Shown here piece after piece: positions 54,288-62,630 of a stretch of 64,000 nucleotides of DNA. The notes under the pieces were generated by a model that worked only from the letters and a program-made list of their open reading frames with translations, had not been told where the DNA came from and did no database searches. A program made the translations under genes and the position numbers. The stretch spans positions 1 through 64,000 of the forward strand of contig JBCCQN010000012.1 of assembly GCA_039024315.1 (NCBI GenBank), written 5' to 3'. Source of the stretch: JBCAWW01 sp039024315. Lineage in GTDB: Bacteria > Bacteroidota > Bacteroidia > J057. The first letter of the stretch is position 1, and the number at the start of each line of letters is the position of its first letter.

Positions 54288-54908
54288 TTAGACGGCTTGT
54301 TTCTGGACGATAGATAGGAGGTTGCGATATAGTCTAGCAATACTGGATTCGCTTTGCTCATCATCGGTGGTGCCATAAGTTTTATCAGAGAGGGGGCCAC
54401 TAGCAGTCATTATAATGGTGCCAGCGGTACTAGTCTGGTCCATCACCATCACCGGCCTTTGCCAAGTATCTTCTAGCAATACGACTGCCTCAGGCGCAGG
54501 CTCGATATAGCCACACGCCCACCAGCCACTGATACCATTGGAGTAAATCAGCGCATCGAGCTCAACTCCCTCAAATAAGTGTAAAGGATCATCTTTGAGA
54601 TGATATCGGACATCAATCGACTTACGACTATTGTCCATTAGCCAGCGGTTTTGGGGAATCCAATCGGTAAACCAGCCATCAAAGCAAAAAAGCGTTTTGC
54701 CCTCTTCGAGGAACGCTCGTACTTTATCTTTGATCTTGAGCATCGCAATTTGATCGGTCCCGCAAGGGACGATTAACAAATCGTAGGGGCTCAAATCAGG
54801 GGCAAAGTCCTTCTCCACATAGGCGGTATCATATTGCACCCATTCATTGGATTGATAGGTCTCGCTGAGGCCTTCGATGTGATTATGGATAAGCAATGCT
54901 CGAATCAT
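54288..54908 (-). CDS. GATase1/ThuA-like protein, second paralogue
   Basis: 206 residues with the same order as its neighbour: SPYDLLIVPCGTDQIAML, AFLEEGKTLFCFDGWFTDWIP, DPLHLFEGVELDALIYSNGISGWW and GTIIMTASGPLSD. C in IVPCGTD lies where the amidotransferase nucleophile elbow would be, but the context is unusual. It follows the ABC ATPase gene after 45 bases and is probably cotranscribed with the importer. Confidence 0.55.
   Translation of the reverse strand: MIRALLIHNHIEGLSETYQSNEWVQYDTAYVEKDFAPDLSPYDLLIVPCGTDQIAMLKIKDKVRAFLEEGKTLFCFDGWFTDWIPQNRWLMDNSRKSIDVRYHLKDDPLHLFEGVELDALIYSNGISGWWACGYIEPAPEAVVLLEDTWQRPVMVMDQTSTAGTIIMTASGPLSDKTYGTTDDEQSESSIARLYRNLLSIVQKQAV
54701..54720 (+). repeat. Dispersed hairpin motif inside the second ThuA-like gene
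   Basis: CCTC-TTC-GAGG followed by AACGCTCGT; encodes RAFLEEG. A further AGCGTT lies just before it, so the hairpin is flanked by AGCGTT and AACGCT, giving a longer possible stem. Confidence 0.65.
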
Positions 54909-54953
54909 GAGGATAGTTTTTAGAGTTAATTAAACGCAACGATCTTATTTCAC

Positions 54954-55673
54954 TCAGCTCTGGTATCTTTTCCAGAACTCAATCTCAGACTGGGCTTCAG
55001 TGCGTGGATCTTGGACAAATGCTTCTTTAGAATCGTAGATATCGAGTTTTCCAGCGCGCATATAACCGATTCTATCGCCCATCAAAAGGGCTTCTTTGAG
55101 GTCATGGGTAACAAAAATGGCCGTGATTTGATATTCTAGGCTTACCTCTTTGAGGAACGCTTGCATAGATGACCTGGTCTCAACGTCCAAGGCACCGAAA
55201 GGTTCGTCGAGCAGCAGCACCTTTGGATTGATGATCAAGGCGCGACCAAAAGAGACTCTTTGCTTTTGCCCGCCGGAAAGCTGATACGGCATTTTACTGG
55301 CTTGCTCTGAAAGGCCTAGACGCGCGAGCATTTCTTCCACAGCCCTCTTTACCTCAGGGCTAGGCGTTCGGCGCAGCCGTAAACCAAAAGCAAGGTTCTC
55401 AAATACATTTAAATGGGGAAACAGCAAAGCTTCTTGATACAGATAGACAATGCCACGCTCTTGGGGACTCTGCTCATTGATTCTCTGCCCCTTTAGCAAA
55501 ATCTCCCCTTCATCAGCGCTTTCTAAACCCGCCAGAATCTTAAGGAGCGTAGTTTTCCCACTACCCGATCGTCCTAGGACGCTTAGGGTCTCGCGTTCAG
55601 CAAGGCTGAAACTCACCTCCTCTAGCACCTGCTCGCTTCCAAAGCGCTTATTTAGCCTCTCGCAATGAATCAT
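54954..55673 (-). CDS. ABC transporter ATP-binding protein, YnjD-like
   Basis: 239 residues. Walker A GRSGSGKT (34-41), Q-loop in IVYLYQEALLFPHLNV, signature LSGGQKQRVSFGRAL, Walker B VLLLDEPFGALD and the switch histidine in IFVTHDL. It powers an importer whose permeases and binding protein lie directly upstream. By gene order and by likeness of the binding protein the system is YnjBCD-like; its substrate in other bacteria is not settled. Two copies of the dispersed hairpin motif lie inside this gene. Confidence 0.9.
   Translation of the reverse strand: MIHCERLNKRFGSEQVLEEVSFSLAERETLSVLGRSGSGKTTLLKILAGLESADEGEILLKGQRINEQSPQERGIVYLYQEALLFPHLNVFENLAFGLRLRRTPSPEVKRAVEEMLARLGLSEQASKMPYQLSGGQKQRVSFGRALIINPKVLLLDEPFGALDVETRSSMQAFLKEVSLEYQITAIFVTHDLKEALLMGDRIGYMRAGKLDIYDSKEAFVQDPRTEAQSEIEFWKRYQS
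55145..55164 (+). repeat. Dispersed hairpin motif inside the ABC ATPase gene (first)
   Basis: CCTC-TTT-GAGG followed by AACGCTTGC; encodes MQAFLKEV on the minus strand. Confidence 0.6.
55363..55379 (-). repeat. Dispersed hairpin motif inside the ABC ATPase gene (second)
   Basis: Minus-strand reading CGGC-TGC-GCCG-AACGCC; encodes LRRTPSP in a variable loop after the Q-loop. Read in a third frame compared with the GERL- and GNAQ-type copies. Confidence 0.65.
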
Positions 55674-55738
55674 ACTGAAGGTTTGAACTTTTTAGGAAAA
55701 ATTTCCCATAACACTGTTAATATAACTAACATATATAA

Positions 55739-56509
55739 CTAAGAAACATTAACTTCTCTGAATACAAAGCGTTTATTGAACCAAAGCAGGATCGCTGGCG
55801 GTAAAAACAAGAGCCAACTACTCAATGCCGCGAGATAGATATCCGCCTCGTTGATATATTGAAATACCTTGAGGGTCATCGTTTGCACCTTACCTACCCC
55901 GATCAGCGTGGTAAGACCATATTCGAACCATGAGATTAGGTAGCACTGAAAGAAACAAACAAGGAGAATCCCCTTGGAAAGCGGTAGAATTACCTTTTGA
56001 AAGGCTTCCCTCCTACTCCCGCCTAAGGTGGCAACTAATTGCTCCATAGACCTGATGCGTTCATTCCAATGCCCATGACAGATAATGACCGCAAAGGGAT
56101 ACGCGATGATGAGTTGCCCGATCAAAACCCCTCCAATGTGCCCTGAAAGTCCCATTTTGATGAAAAAGAAGTGGATACAGGCCGCATAAACCACGGGGGA
56201 AAGCACGAAAGGGCAGTATGCCATGATGAGGTAGCGTTCCCTGAAAGGAGAATAGGCAATAAATCTACTCGTCAGAAAACCACTAATGGTCGCCACTGTA
56301 GCCACAAACAATGAAATGCCAATCGACAGTAATAGACTCTGGCCTAGATCGCCATCTAACTGAAATAATCGCGACCAATGCTCGGCTGTCCAAGCATCAG
56401 GCAATATGCTAGGAAAACTCCAGCCCTCTGCGAGCGACAAAAGCAACAGCAGGCTAAAAGGCAGCAAAATCAGCGCTGCAAGCAGATATGTAAATCCTTT
56501 TTGCATCAA
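55739..56509 (-). CDS. ABC transporter permease (second)
   Basis: 256 residues with six membrane helices and the conserved EAA loop (EQLVATLGGSRREAFQKVILPLSKGI). It overlaps the first permease gene by four bases (stop/start overlap). Together the two permeases form the membrane channel of the YnjBCD-like importer, as two half-size proteins where E. coli YnjC is a single fused one. Confidence 0.88.
   Translation of the reverse strand: MMQKGFTYLLAALILLPFSLLLLLSLAEGWSFPSILPDAWTAEHWSRLFQLDGDLGQSLLLSIGISLFVATVATISGFLTSRFIAYSPFRERYLIMAYCPFVLSPVVYAACIHFFFIKMGLSGHIGGVLIGQLIIAYPFAVIICHGHWNERIRSMEQLVATLGGSRREAFQKVILPLSKGILLVCFFQCYLISWFEYGLTTLIGVGKVQTMTLKVFQYINEADIYLAALSSWLLFLPPAILLWFNKRFVFREVNVS
56056..56071 (-). 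repeat. Dispersed hairpin motif, variant with two-base loop
   Basis: Plus-strand reading GCGTT-CATT-CC-AATG; encodes GHWNERI. Short loop, so this is a weaker match. Confidence 0.3.
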
Positions 56510-57360
56510 TTCTTTTGCAATATTTTGGAGCGCCTAAGACTGATTACCATAGCCGTGAGCACCAAAACACAGTAAATCAAAGCGATGATATAGGCCTCTG
56601 GCTTGTCAAGCAGGTCGTAGCGCTGGAGCTTCCTAATGGTAAGCACTGAAATCATCTGAGGCGCTTCTCTACCCAAGAGCAATGGGATTTCATAAGAGCC
56701 CAGCACAAAAATGAAATAGAGCAGTATAGCGGCAAAGTTTTGCTTGAGCAAGATGGGAGCTACTATTTTACGGCTGATATATCCCTCCCCTGCCCCGAGG
56801 GTTTTGGCGATTTGTTTAAGCTCCCCTAGCCTTTCGCCTTCATAAGTCCCAAGAAAGAGCAACAATAGGAAGGGAAAAGCCATCAGACTGTGGGAAAAGA
56901 TGATGCCAATCCCCCAGAAGTCATTGACCAGGTCGGGAAAGGATTGTAGGCTTTCTGTCAAACCTAAAGCATAAGTAAGTCTAGAGAACAGGCCTGCCTT
57001 ACCTAATAATTGAAAGCTTATGAAAGCTGCTACCATGGCCGGAATAGCGAGCGGAAAGTAGATGACATAAGATAGGATTCCCTTTTGAAAGGCAGTCCTC
57101 AGTTTTATCACTAAACCCAAGGCTAGCAGGCAGGCTAAGCTCATGGAAGCCGTGGCGATATAAGCACTGTAGCCCAAAGAGCGCCAAACTACGCCTTCAG
57201 CAAAGACACTTTGCCAATATGCTAGCGTAAAGCCATTACCCAAAATCCCGGCCAAGCCCAAGCTGTACAACAAGGCATAGATCAGACCTGCCGCCAAAGG
57301 CAGGACAGTCAAAAGTAAAAACCACCTTATGCCAAGGGCTTTGTACATCTTAGCCTTCAA
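56506..57360 (-). CDS. ABC transporter permease (first)
   Basis: 284 residues, six membrane helices, EAA loop visible in LKQIAKTLGAGEGYISRKIVAPILLKQ. It overlaps the binding-protein gene by 11 bases and the second permease by four, so all three are translated in a coupled way. Confidence 0.88.
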   Translation of the reverse strand: MKAKMYKALGIRWFLLLTVLPLAAGLIYALLYSLGLAGILGNGFTLAYWQSVFAEGVVWRSLGYSAYIATASMSLACLLALGLVIKLRTAFQKGILSYVIYFPLAIPAMVAAFISFQLLGKAGLFSRLTYALGLTESLQSFPDLVNDFWGIGIIFSHSLMAFPFLLLLFLGTYEGERLGELKQIAKTLGAGEGYISRKIVAPILLKQNFAAILLYFIFVLGSYEIPLLLGREAPQMISVLTIRKLQRYDLLDKPEAYIIALIYCVLVLTAMVISLRRSKILQKN

Positions 57361-58564
57361 TCACAAACTTGCGGAAGTCCTTAGAGATCCGGATCATATA
57401 TTCTGGATCAGGCTCCATTAAGGCTCGGGGCAACATATCTTCTCTTTTGGGAGCGAGTATACGGCTAGGCAAATTTTCAAACTGGCTACGAATCTCCTCG
57501 GGCAAGTTTTCTACCTCTAGCACGGTACCATCCCCCCAAACCGTAGGATCTTGTTTCTTTAATTGGGCCTCTGGGGAACTCAAAAAGTCAATCACCAGCA
57601 TAGCGGCAGCCTTGTGTTGCGCTAATTTGGTGATGCCGAGATAATGCGAATTACGAATCGTGCCGAAGGCTGGTACGTATGCGCGCGAACTCTCCGGGAA
57701 AATCCCTTGTAAGACTTTGTTATCGACTTCGCTATCGTTCATACTCATGGTGAAAGCCAATTCTCCGCTGGCAAACATCTGGTGCATAGCGGCTAATTGA
57801 GCCGGAAAAGTTTCTCCTTGTTTCCAGAAATAAGGCTTGATGCGATTAAGATATTCCCAGAGTTGTGGAGCGTAAGTGTTATATACGCCTTCGTCGAACG
57901 CTCCTTTGAAGGCCTCTGGCCCACCGGCTATGTCCATCAGCATGGCCTTAAGCAGGCTCATACCGGTAAATTCGTTAGGAATGGTAAACAGCCCGGGATT
58001 AGCCTCCACAAAACTGGCCAGTTCCTCTAGGCTTTGGGGCGGTTCACTGATCATTTCACTATTGTAGATAATCGCCTGCTGTACACTCCCCCATGGGGCT
58101 TCCATACCATTGATAGGTTGTTGGAAATCAGTGCCAATAAAGGGATTCTCATGATTGACCCATTCCGAATTGGGTAATTTATCCGTAAAAGGTCCATATA
58201 AGCCATTGATTTGCTTGAGTTGATAAAATGTCTCCCCATTGATCCAAACCATGTCAATCTCGCTACTCCCCTGCCCTGCTTCTAATTCTGCCGCTAAAAT
58301 TGACACGATGGTATTTCCCTGGCCATTGGCGAGTTTTAAATCTATGTCGTAGCGACTTTTTACTTCAGGGATCACATAATCTTGCATATAAGCATTGATC
58401 AAAGGGTCTCCCTGCCACATCATCATCTGCACTACACCGCCTCTCCCCTGCTCTACTATCTCTTCCCAACTCAGCTTTGCCGGATCTGTGGAGGACGAGG
58501 CATTTGGCCCTGAACAACCCCATAACAGTGTTAGTATAAATAACAATATATAATTTGGCTTCAT
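57350..58564 (-). CDS. YnjB-like substrate-binding lipoprotein
   Basis: 404 residues from ATG 58564; the frame stays open to 58648, but the ATG at 58564 begins a proper lipoprotein signal (NYILLFILTLLWGCSG). The mature protein matches the YnjB pattern: MMMWQGDPLINAYMQDYVIP, EIDMVWINGETFYQLKQINGLYGPF, LPNSEWVN and TDF-x8-EAPWGS. Such proteins feed an ABC importer of unknown cargo. In Gram-negative Bacteroidota a lipidated binding protein may sit in the inner membrane facing the periplasm. Confidence 0.88.
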   Translation of the reverse strand: MKPNYILLFILTLLWGCSGPNASSSTDPAKLSWEEIVEQGRGGVVQMMMWQGDPLINAYMQDYVIPEVKSRYDIDLKLANGQGNTIVSILAAELEAGQGSSEIDMVWINGETFYQLKQINGLYGPFTDKLPNSEWVNHENPFIGTDFQQPINGMEAPWGSVQQAIIYNSEMISEPPQSLEELASFVEANPGLFTIPNEFTGMSLLKAMLMDIAGGPEAFKGAFDEGVYNTYAPQLWEYLNRIKPYFWKQGETFPAQLAAMHQMFASGELAFTMSMNDSEVDNKVLQGIFPESSRAYVPAFGTIRNSHYLGITKLAQHKAAAMLVIDFLSSPEAQLKKQDPTVWGDGTVLEVENLPEEIRSQFENLPSRILAPKREDMLPRALMEPDPEYMIRISKDFRKFVIEG

Positions 58565-58586
58565 TTGATGATATTTTTCGGTCTTA

Positions 58587-58606
58587 CTGCTGCGCAGAAC
58601 GCTTAT
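58587..58606 (+). repeat. Dispersed hairpin motif upstream of the importer operon
   Basis: CTGC-TGC-GCAG followed by AACGCTTAT. It lies between the TonB-receptor terminator and the start of the binding-protein gene, so it is in the promoter or leader region of the importer operon. Confidence 0.8.
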
Positions 58607-58628
58607 CTCGAGTCGGTTGAGCAGTTTA

Positions 58629-58660
58629 AAAAAAGCGGGTCCCGTCAAAAGACGGAACCC
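58629..58660 (-). terminator. Intrinsic terminator of the TonB-dependent receptor gene
   Basis: On the minus strand GGGTTCCGTC and GACGGGACCC pair over ten bases (one T.G) around TTTT and are followed by GC and seven T. It separates the receptor from the importer operon. Confidence 0.85.
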
Positions 58661-58681
58661 TGAATAAACTAACTACACGTA

Positions 58682-61672
58682 TTAAAACAAATATTGGAGG
58701 GTAAACTGGAATTGGCGCGGTGCCGCAGCATTGCGTCGTACCAGTAGACCGGAGGCTGCGCTTCCAACCTGAATTTGGTTGGACTGAGTGGCGTTGTTAG
58801 AATAACCACTTAAGTTCGCAGCGTTAAACAGATTAAAAACATCTGCGCGAAAACGCAAATTATTTTCACCTATTGGTATATCATACTGTAAAGCAACATC
58901 AAAAGTATTGGACCACGGCAGGCGATCGCTATTGCGACTTTCACCTGGATGACGGTCGCTATTTCCTACATAAGCGTCGCCAAAAGCCCTTCCATCACCA
59001 TTTAGATCCGTAGTGCCGTAGATAGCAGCATCTGGAATACGGTTAATAGGCTGTCCACTTTGGAGCAACATTGCTCCTGACAGTGTTAGGTTTTTTACCG
59101 GGTAAAAATAAACAATTCCATTAATGACATGGGTGCGGTCATTGATCGAAGGCCCCCACTCCGCTTCAAAGTCATTGGAATCCATAGCGCGGAAGTTGAT
59201 ATCCTCGGTATCATTCATCAAACGAGAAAGCGTATAGATCAAACGATAACCATAGTTATCATCTCCTTTTTCTTTTTGCAGGTTGAGGCTCATGGCGGTA
59301 TAGCTCGCGCGACCACCTGTTTCAGTAATGACTACATTACGAGCAACTCCCCTTACCCGCTCACCATTGATCTCAGCATATGCACCTTCTGCATCGGTCA
59401 AAATCGGGATAGGGCGACTTGCATCTGCCTCTGCGGGCGTACGCACTACGACATTGTCCGGATCATCTAATTTGTAAGGAGCAGCTGCATTTAGGTTGCG
59501 GATACGAAATAGATTGTAAGATTCGTTGCGCATTACATCTACGAAAAACAACGTATTCTCATCGATTTGAAACTGATAACCAAGCGTTGCCTGCAGGGCC
59601 ATAGGGTTATCATACCCAAATGGGCTGAGGATACGACGTTCGTTTGAAAATACACTCGCGCGCTGTTCTTGCAATTGGTCAAAAGTAGGCCCTTGCAGAT
59701 AGGCCGCTTCGGCGCTTGCGCCTAGATTACCATCAAAGGTAACCGCATTCAAATCGGTATCTTCGGGCAAGATGCCAAGACTGACTAATTGAGAAATCTG
59801 GGCTTGATAGTCTGCATCAGTAGTGTTTTGCTGCAGCGCATCACTATAGATTGCATAATTTACTTTGTCATAAAACAAGCCAACTCCACCTCTCAGACTT
59901 GAACGAGAACTGGTCTTATAGTTAAAGCTGAAGCGTGGGGCGATATTGTTTAAATCACCTTGAGCCGCTCCCCCTTTAGAGAGGTTATCATAATCATAGC
60001 GCAACCCTAAGTTGATATTCAAACGGCTACTAACTGAGTATTGGTCTTCGATATAGGCACTGAAAATGGTCTGGCGAGCACCAAACTCGGCTGGTCTCAG
60101 CTCAACGCCATAAAAGAGTACTTCCGCATCCGATGGGATGTCATTTACCCCTAAGGCAGATCCTCTTCCGCGAAGCGCATTTACTTGTGCTTCCGTCAAA
60201 CGGACTGTATAGTTACCATTTACATTACCTCCACCAAATAATTCGTGATCAGCACTGATGATATCTACCCCAGTTTTGAGGGTGTGATTGCCTAAATCAA
60301 AGGTGAACTTTTGCTGAAGCTGTACGGTATTTTCATGACTATCAAAGATATAACCAGGGTGTCCTAGGACCGCAATGGTGTTATCAAGATTGTCTAGCAC
60401 CGCTACCTGCGGGCTGTTGAGGTTGTCCGCACGTCCATAATTCCAACGGAAACGAGAATATTGGATGTTCGTCTCAGAGGAGAAGTTATCGCCTACATAG
60501 ATGTTTTTATTGGCGATCAACAAGGAGTTACGGTCTTGGCTATTACCCGCGGACGGGAAAGTTACCCCACCTTCTAAGCCGCCACCTTGACGGTCGATAT
60601 TTACAAAGCCACTATTGACTCGAACCGAAGATCGGAAGCGATCGCTCCATAGGTGATCAATTTTTGCCGAAAGCAAGGTAAAGCGGTTTAAACCTCTGAC
60701 AGTTTCATTTACACCTAATTGAGGCACGTTTAGCAAATTATCTTTCAAGTCAACAATCTGCTCGGCATTCACATAATAGAAAGTTCTGTTAGGCACGATA
60801 GCCCCACCAAAAGCAAAACCTGTTTGATAACGCTGGAACCCATCTCTGACTTGGTTGCCCGAGAGATCGCGCTGCGCATAAGGAGAGCTAGCGTCGATCA
60901 CGGCCCCAGGACGAGTAATGAAAAAGGCTTCGCCACTAAACTCATTAGAACCAGAACGGCTCGTAATATTGATAACTCCGTTACCTGTATTACCAAACTC
61001 TACAGAGTAATTATTGGTCAAAACGGTAATGTCTTTGGTGAAGCCTACTGGGATGCGAAATTTTTGGCCACCAAGAAAACGCTCATTATTGTCCATACCA
61101 TCAATCATATAGTTGGTATAGAGTGCATTGGAGCCATTGATTGCGACATTGGGAGCTTCGGGATAGAAGCCAGTCGCCTGAGTTACATTCGGTAAGCGAT
61201 ATAAGGCACGCGTGATATCTCGTCCTTCAATCGGTAAAGCCTGCACCTCGCTTTGGCTCAAAGTGGCCGAAACTTCTGAGTTTACCGTATTGATTTTGGT
61301 GGCAGAGTTGCCTTTGATGATTACCTCATCTAAGGCAAAATCCGCTCTTGGGAGCATAACCACCGTTACGCTTGATTTATAGTTCGATCTCAGGCTAATA
61401 CCCGGAACCTTACTTTCGAAGAAGTCATCTGTTTCCTTAGCCGTAGCGGTATAGGTTCCTACTATGGCAAGACCAGAGAAAGTTACTTTCCCTTGTGCAT
61501 TGGTACGAGCTTCGGCCGCATAACCGATTTCTTCATTTTCTAGCACCAGCAAGACGTCTGCTATGCCTTGATTGCTACTAAGATTGAGTACCGTAAGCTC
61601 TAAATCGGTTTGCGCTTGTAGCAGCCCTCCGAATAAGAGGATTACAAAACCTAATCGTCTAAAGTAATTCAT
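58682..61672 (-). CDS. TonB-dependent outer-membrane receptor (Oar/CarboxypepD_reg type)
   Basis: 996 residues. Signal peptide to about residue 20 (LLFGGLLQAQ), a CarboxypepD_reg-like domain (about 22-110), a plug domain (ALPIEGRDITRALYRLPNV, APNVAINGSNALYTNYMIDGMDNN, FGNTGNGVINITSRSGSNEFSGEAFF) and a large barrel ending AAPRQFQFTLQYLF. It belongs to the Oar-like group rather than to SusC, and no SusD is near. It probably passes the substrate of the ABC importer downstream over the outer membrane; this is inferred from position only. Confidence 0.92.
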   Translation of the reverse strand: MNYFRRLGFVILLFGGLLQAQTDLELTVLNLSSNQGIADVLLVLENEEIGYAAEARTNAQGKVTFSGLAIVGTYTATAKETDDFFESKVPGISLRSNYKSSVTVVMLPRADFALDEVIIKGNSATKINTVNSEVSATLSQSEVQALPIEGRDITRALYRLPNVTQATGFYPEAPNVAINGSNALYTNYMIDGMDNNERFLGGQKFRIPVGFTKDITVLTNNYSVEFGNTGNGVINITSRSGSNEFSGEAFFITRPGAVIDASSPYAQRDLSGNQVRDGFQRYQTGFAFGGAIVPNRTFYYVNAEQIVDLKDNLLNVPQLGVNETVRGLNRFTLLSAKIDHLWSDRFRSSVRVNSGFVNIDRQGGGLEGGVTFPSAGNSQDRNSLLIANKNIYVGDNFSSETNIQYSRFRWNYGRADNLNSPQVAVLDNLDNTIAVLGHPGYIFDSHENTVQLQQKFTFDLGNHTLKTGVDIISADHELFGGGNVNGNYTVRLTEAQVNALRGRGSALGVNDIPSDAEVLFYGVELRPAEFGARQTIFSAYIEDQYSVSSRLNINLGLRYDYDNLSKGGAAQGDLNNIAPRFSFNYKTSSRSSLRGGVGLFYDKVNYAIYSDALQQNTTDADYQAQISQLVSLGILPEDTDLNAVTFDGNLGASAEAAYLQGPTFDQLQEQRASVFSNERRILSPFGYDNPMALQATLGYQFQIDENTLFFVDVMRNESYNLFRIRNLNAAAPYKLDDPDNVVVRTPAEADASRPIPILTDAEGAYAEINGERVRGVARNVVITETGGRASYTAMSLNLQKEKGDDNYGYRLIYTLSRLMNDTEDINFRAMDSNDFEAEWGPSINDRTHVINGIVYFYPVKNLTLSGAMLLQSGQPINRIPDAAIYGTTDLNGDGRAFGDAYVGNSDRHPGESRNSDRLPWSNTFDVALQYDIPIGENNLRFRADVFNLFNAANLSGYSNNATQSNQIQVGSAASGLLVRRNAAAPRQFQFTLQYLF

Positions 61673-61737
61673 AAATATGTAATGTTTGAAAACAAGAGAT
61701 GTACGATATAAGCTATCCCTCTGGATTGGGGCATAGC

Positions 61738-61764
61738 AAAAAATCTCATCAGAGACTTCTGATG
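61738..61764 (-). terminator. Terminator of the DUF2064 gene
   Basis: On the minus strand CATCAGA-AGTC-TCTGATG is followed by AGA and six T. It ends the transferase gene before the receptor gene. Confidence 0.65.
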
Positions 61765-61793
61765 GGATCCGTTTTCACGAAATGATAAAGGGA

Positions 61794-62480
61794 TTATGCG
61801 TTCACCGGAGGGGCACGCAATGATTCAGGGGCAAATACAAAGGGATCATATTGCCAAGGCTTTTCGGATGAGCGTTCCGCGAGCGGTAATACCAAAAAAG
61901 CCAATAAATAATAAAGAGGATTAAGACTTCCCCAGGCAGATAGACATCGAACCAAATCGGCCTGACCATCAATGTCTACTTTCAAATCTAGCCTAATGCT
62001 CGTATGCTGGCCTTGGTTAATCTGGGCTTCCAGAGAGCTCAGCAAACTCGCCTGCTCCCAATCTAAAGCCAAGAAGTCTTCTCTATCGTATGTGTCTTGA
62101 GTAAGACCTAGTAGATATAAACCTCCATCAGCGGCTGGGCCGAGAACCCAATCTTTCTTCTCTAATATGCTAGCCGCCTGCTGAATATCAACAGCACTTA
62201 GATTCGGACAATCATTGCCTATGGCGATGACTTTGCTAAAGCCTTTACTAAAGAGAGATTCGTAGGCATTGGCTAAGCGTTCACCGAAGGTGTCTCCCAC
62301 CTGATCAGCCTCATCTAGCCAAAAAGTCTTCAAGCCACTTTTGAGGGCAGCCTTATGAGAGTGATCGATTAATGCCTCGTGCACTCTCTCCCCTTCTGGC
62401 CCAAAGGGCTTGGCGAGTTGTTCGGCCCTCGCAGAACGAGAGAAGAACAAAAGGGCAATATGTGCAGCGTTCGCAGACAA
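61794..62480 (-). CDS. DUF2064/TIGR04282 family glycosyltransferase-like protein
   Basis: 228 residues. Features of the family (arsenosugar-biosynthesis-type glycosyltransferase A fold) are SRSARAEQLAKPFG, DTFGERLANAYESLF, VIAIGNDCPNLS (metal-binding D in place of DxD), VLGPAADGGLYLLGL and DIDGQADLV. It transfers sugar from a nucleotide sugar to an unknown acceptor. It starts opposite the outer-membrane gene at 62631 and contains two copies of the dispersed hairpin motif, one of which lies in the variable C-terminal tail. Confidence 0.82.
   Translation of the reverse strand: MSANAAHIALLFFSRSARAEQLAKPFGPEGERVHEALIDHSHKAALKSGLKTFWLDEADQVGDTFGERLANAYESLFSKGFSKVIAIGNDCPNLSAVDIQQAASILEKKDWVLGPAADGGLYLLGLTQDTYDREDFLALDWEQASLLSSLEAQINQGQHTSIRLDLKVDIDGQADLVRCLSAWGSLNPLYYLLAFLVLPLAERSSEKPWQYDPFVFAPESLRAPPVNA
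61870..61886 (-). repeat. Dispersed hairpin motif, variant with two-base loop, in the DUF2064 gene
   Basis: Plus-strand reading AGCGTT-CCGC-GA-GCGG; encodes PLAERSS in the variable C-terminal tail. Confidence 0.45.
62274..62292 (-). repeat. Dispersed hairpin motif in the DUF2064 gene (second)
   Basis: Minus-strand reading CACC-TTC-GGTG-AACGCTTA; encodes DTFGERLAN, a conserved family segment, so protein-level selection may help preserve it. Confidence 0.55.
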
Positions 62481-62630
62481 AAATCAGTTTAATTTGCGGT
62501 AGCAAGCTTCAAATTAACGGTCCGTCTTGATGTCGTACAAGTGACAAGGCTGTTTTTTTATTTTGAAGTGGACCGCCTAACTTGCCAATATTGGCGACTG
62601 AAATACGTTAAATCTGCAAAACAAGACTTG

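Noticed and set aside
58565..58648. Extension of the YnjB-like gene over the hairpin motif at 58587
   Set aside because: The lipoprotein signal begins at 58564, so the motif is taken as intergenic.
3824..62292. Integron attC sites as an explanation of the dispersed hairpin motif
   Set aside because: The motif shares an AAGCGTT and a short CCGC-TTC-GCGG hairpin with some attC ends, but it lacks the long bulged stem and paired core sites, no integrase or cassette order is seen, and copies occur inside genes.
62541..62630. 30-codon extension of the second outer-membrane protein gene
   Set aside because: The extension lacks signal-like sequence, whereas the ATG at 62631 starts a clean signal peptide.
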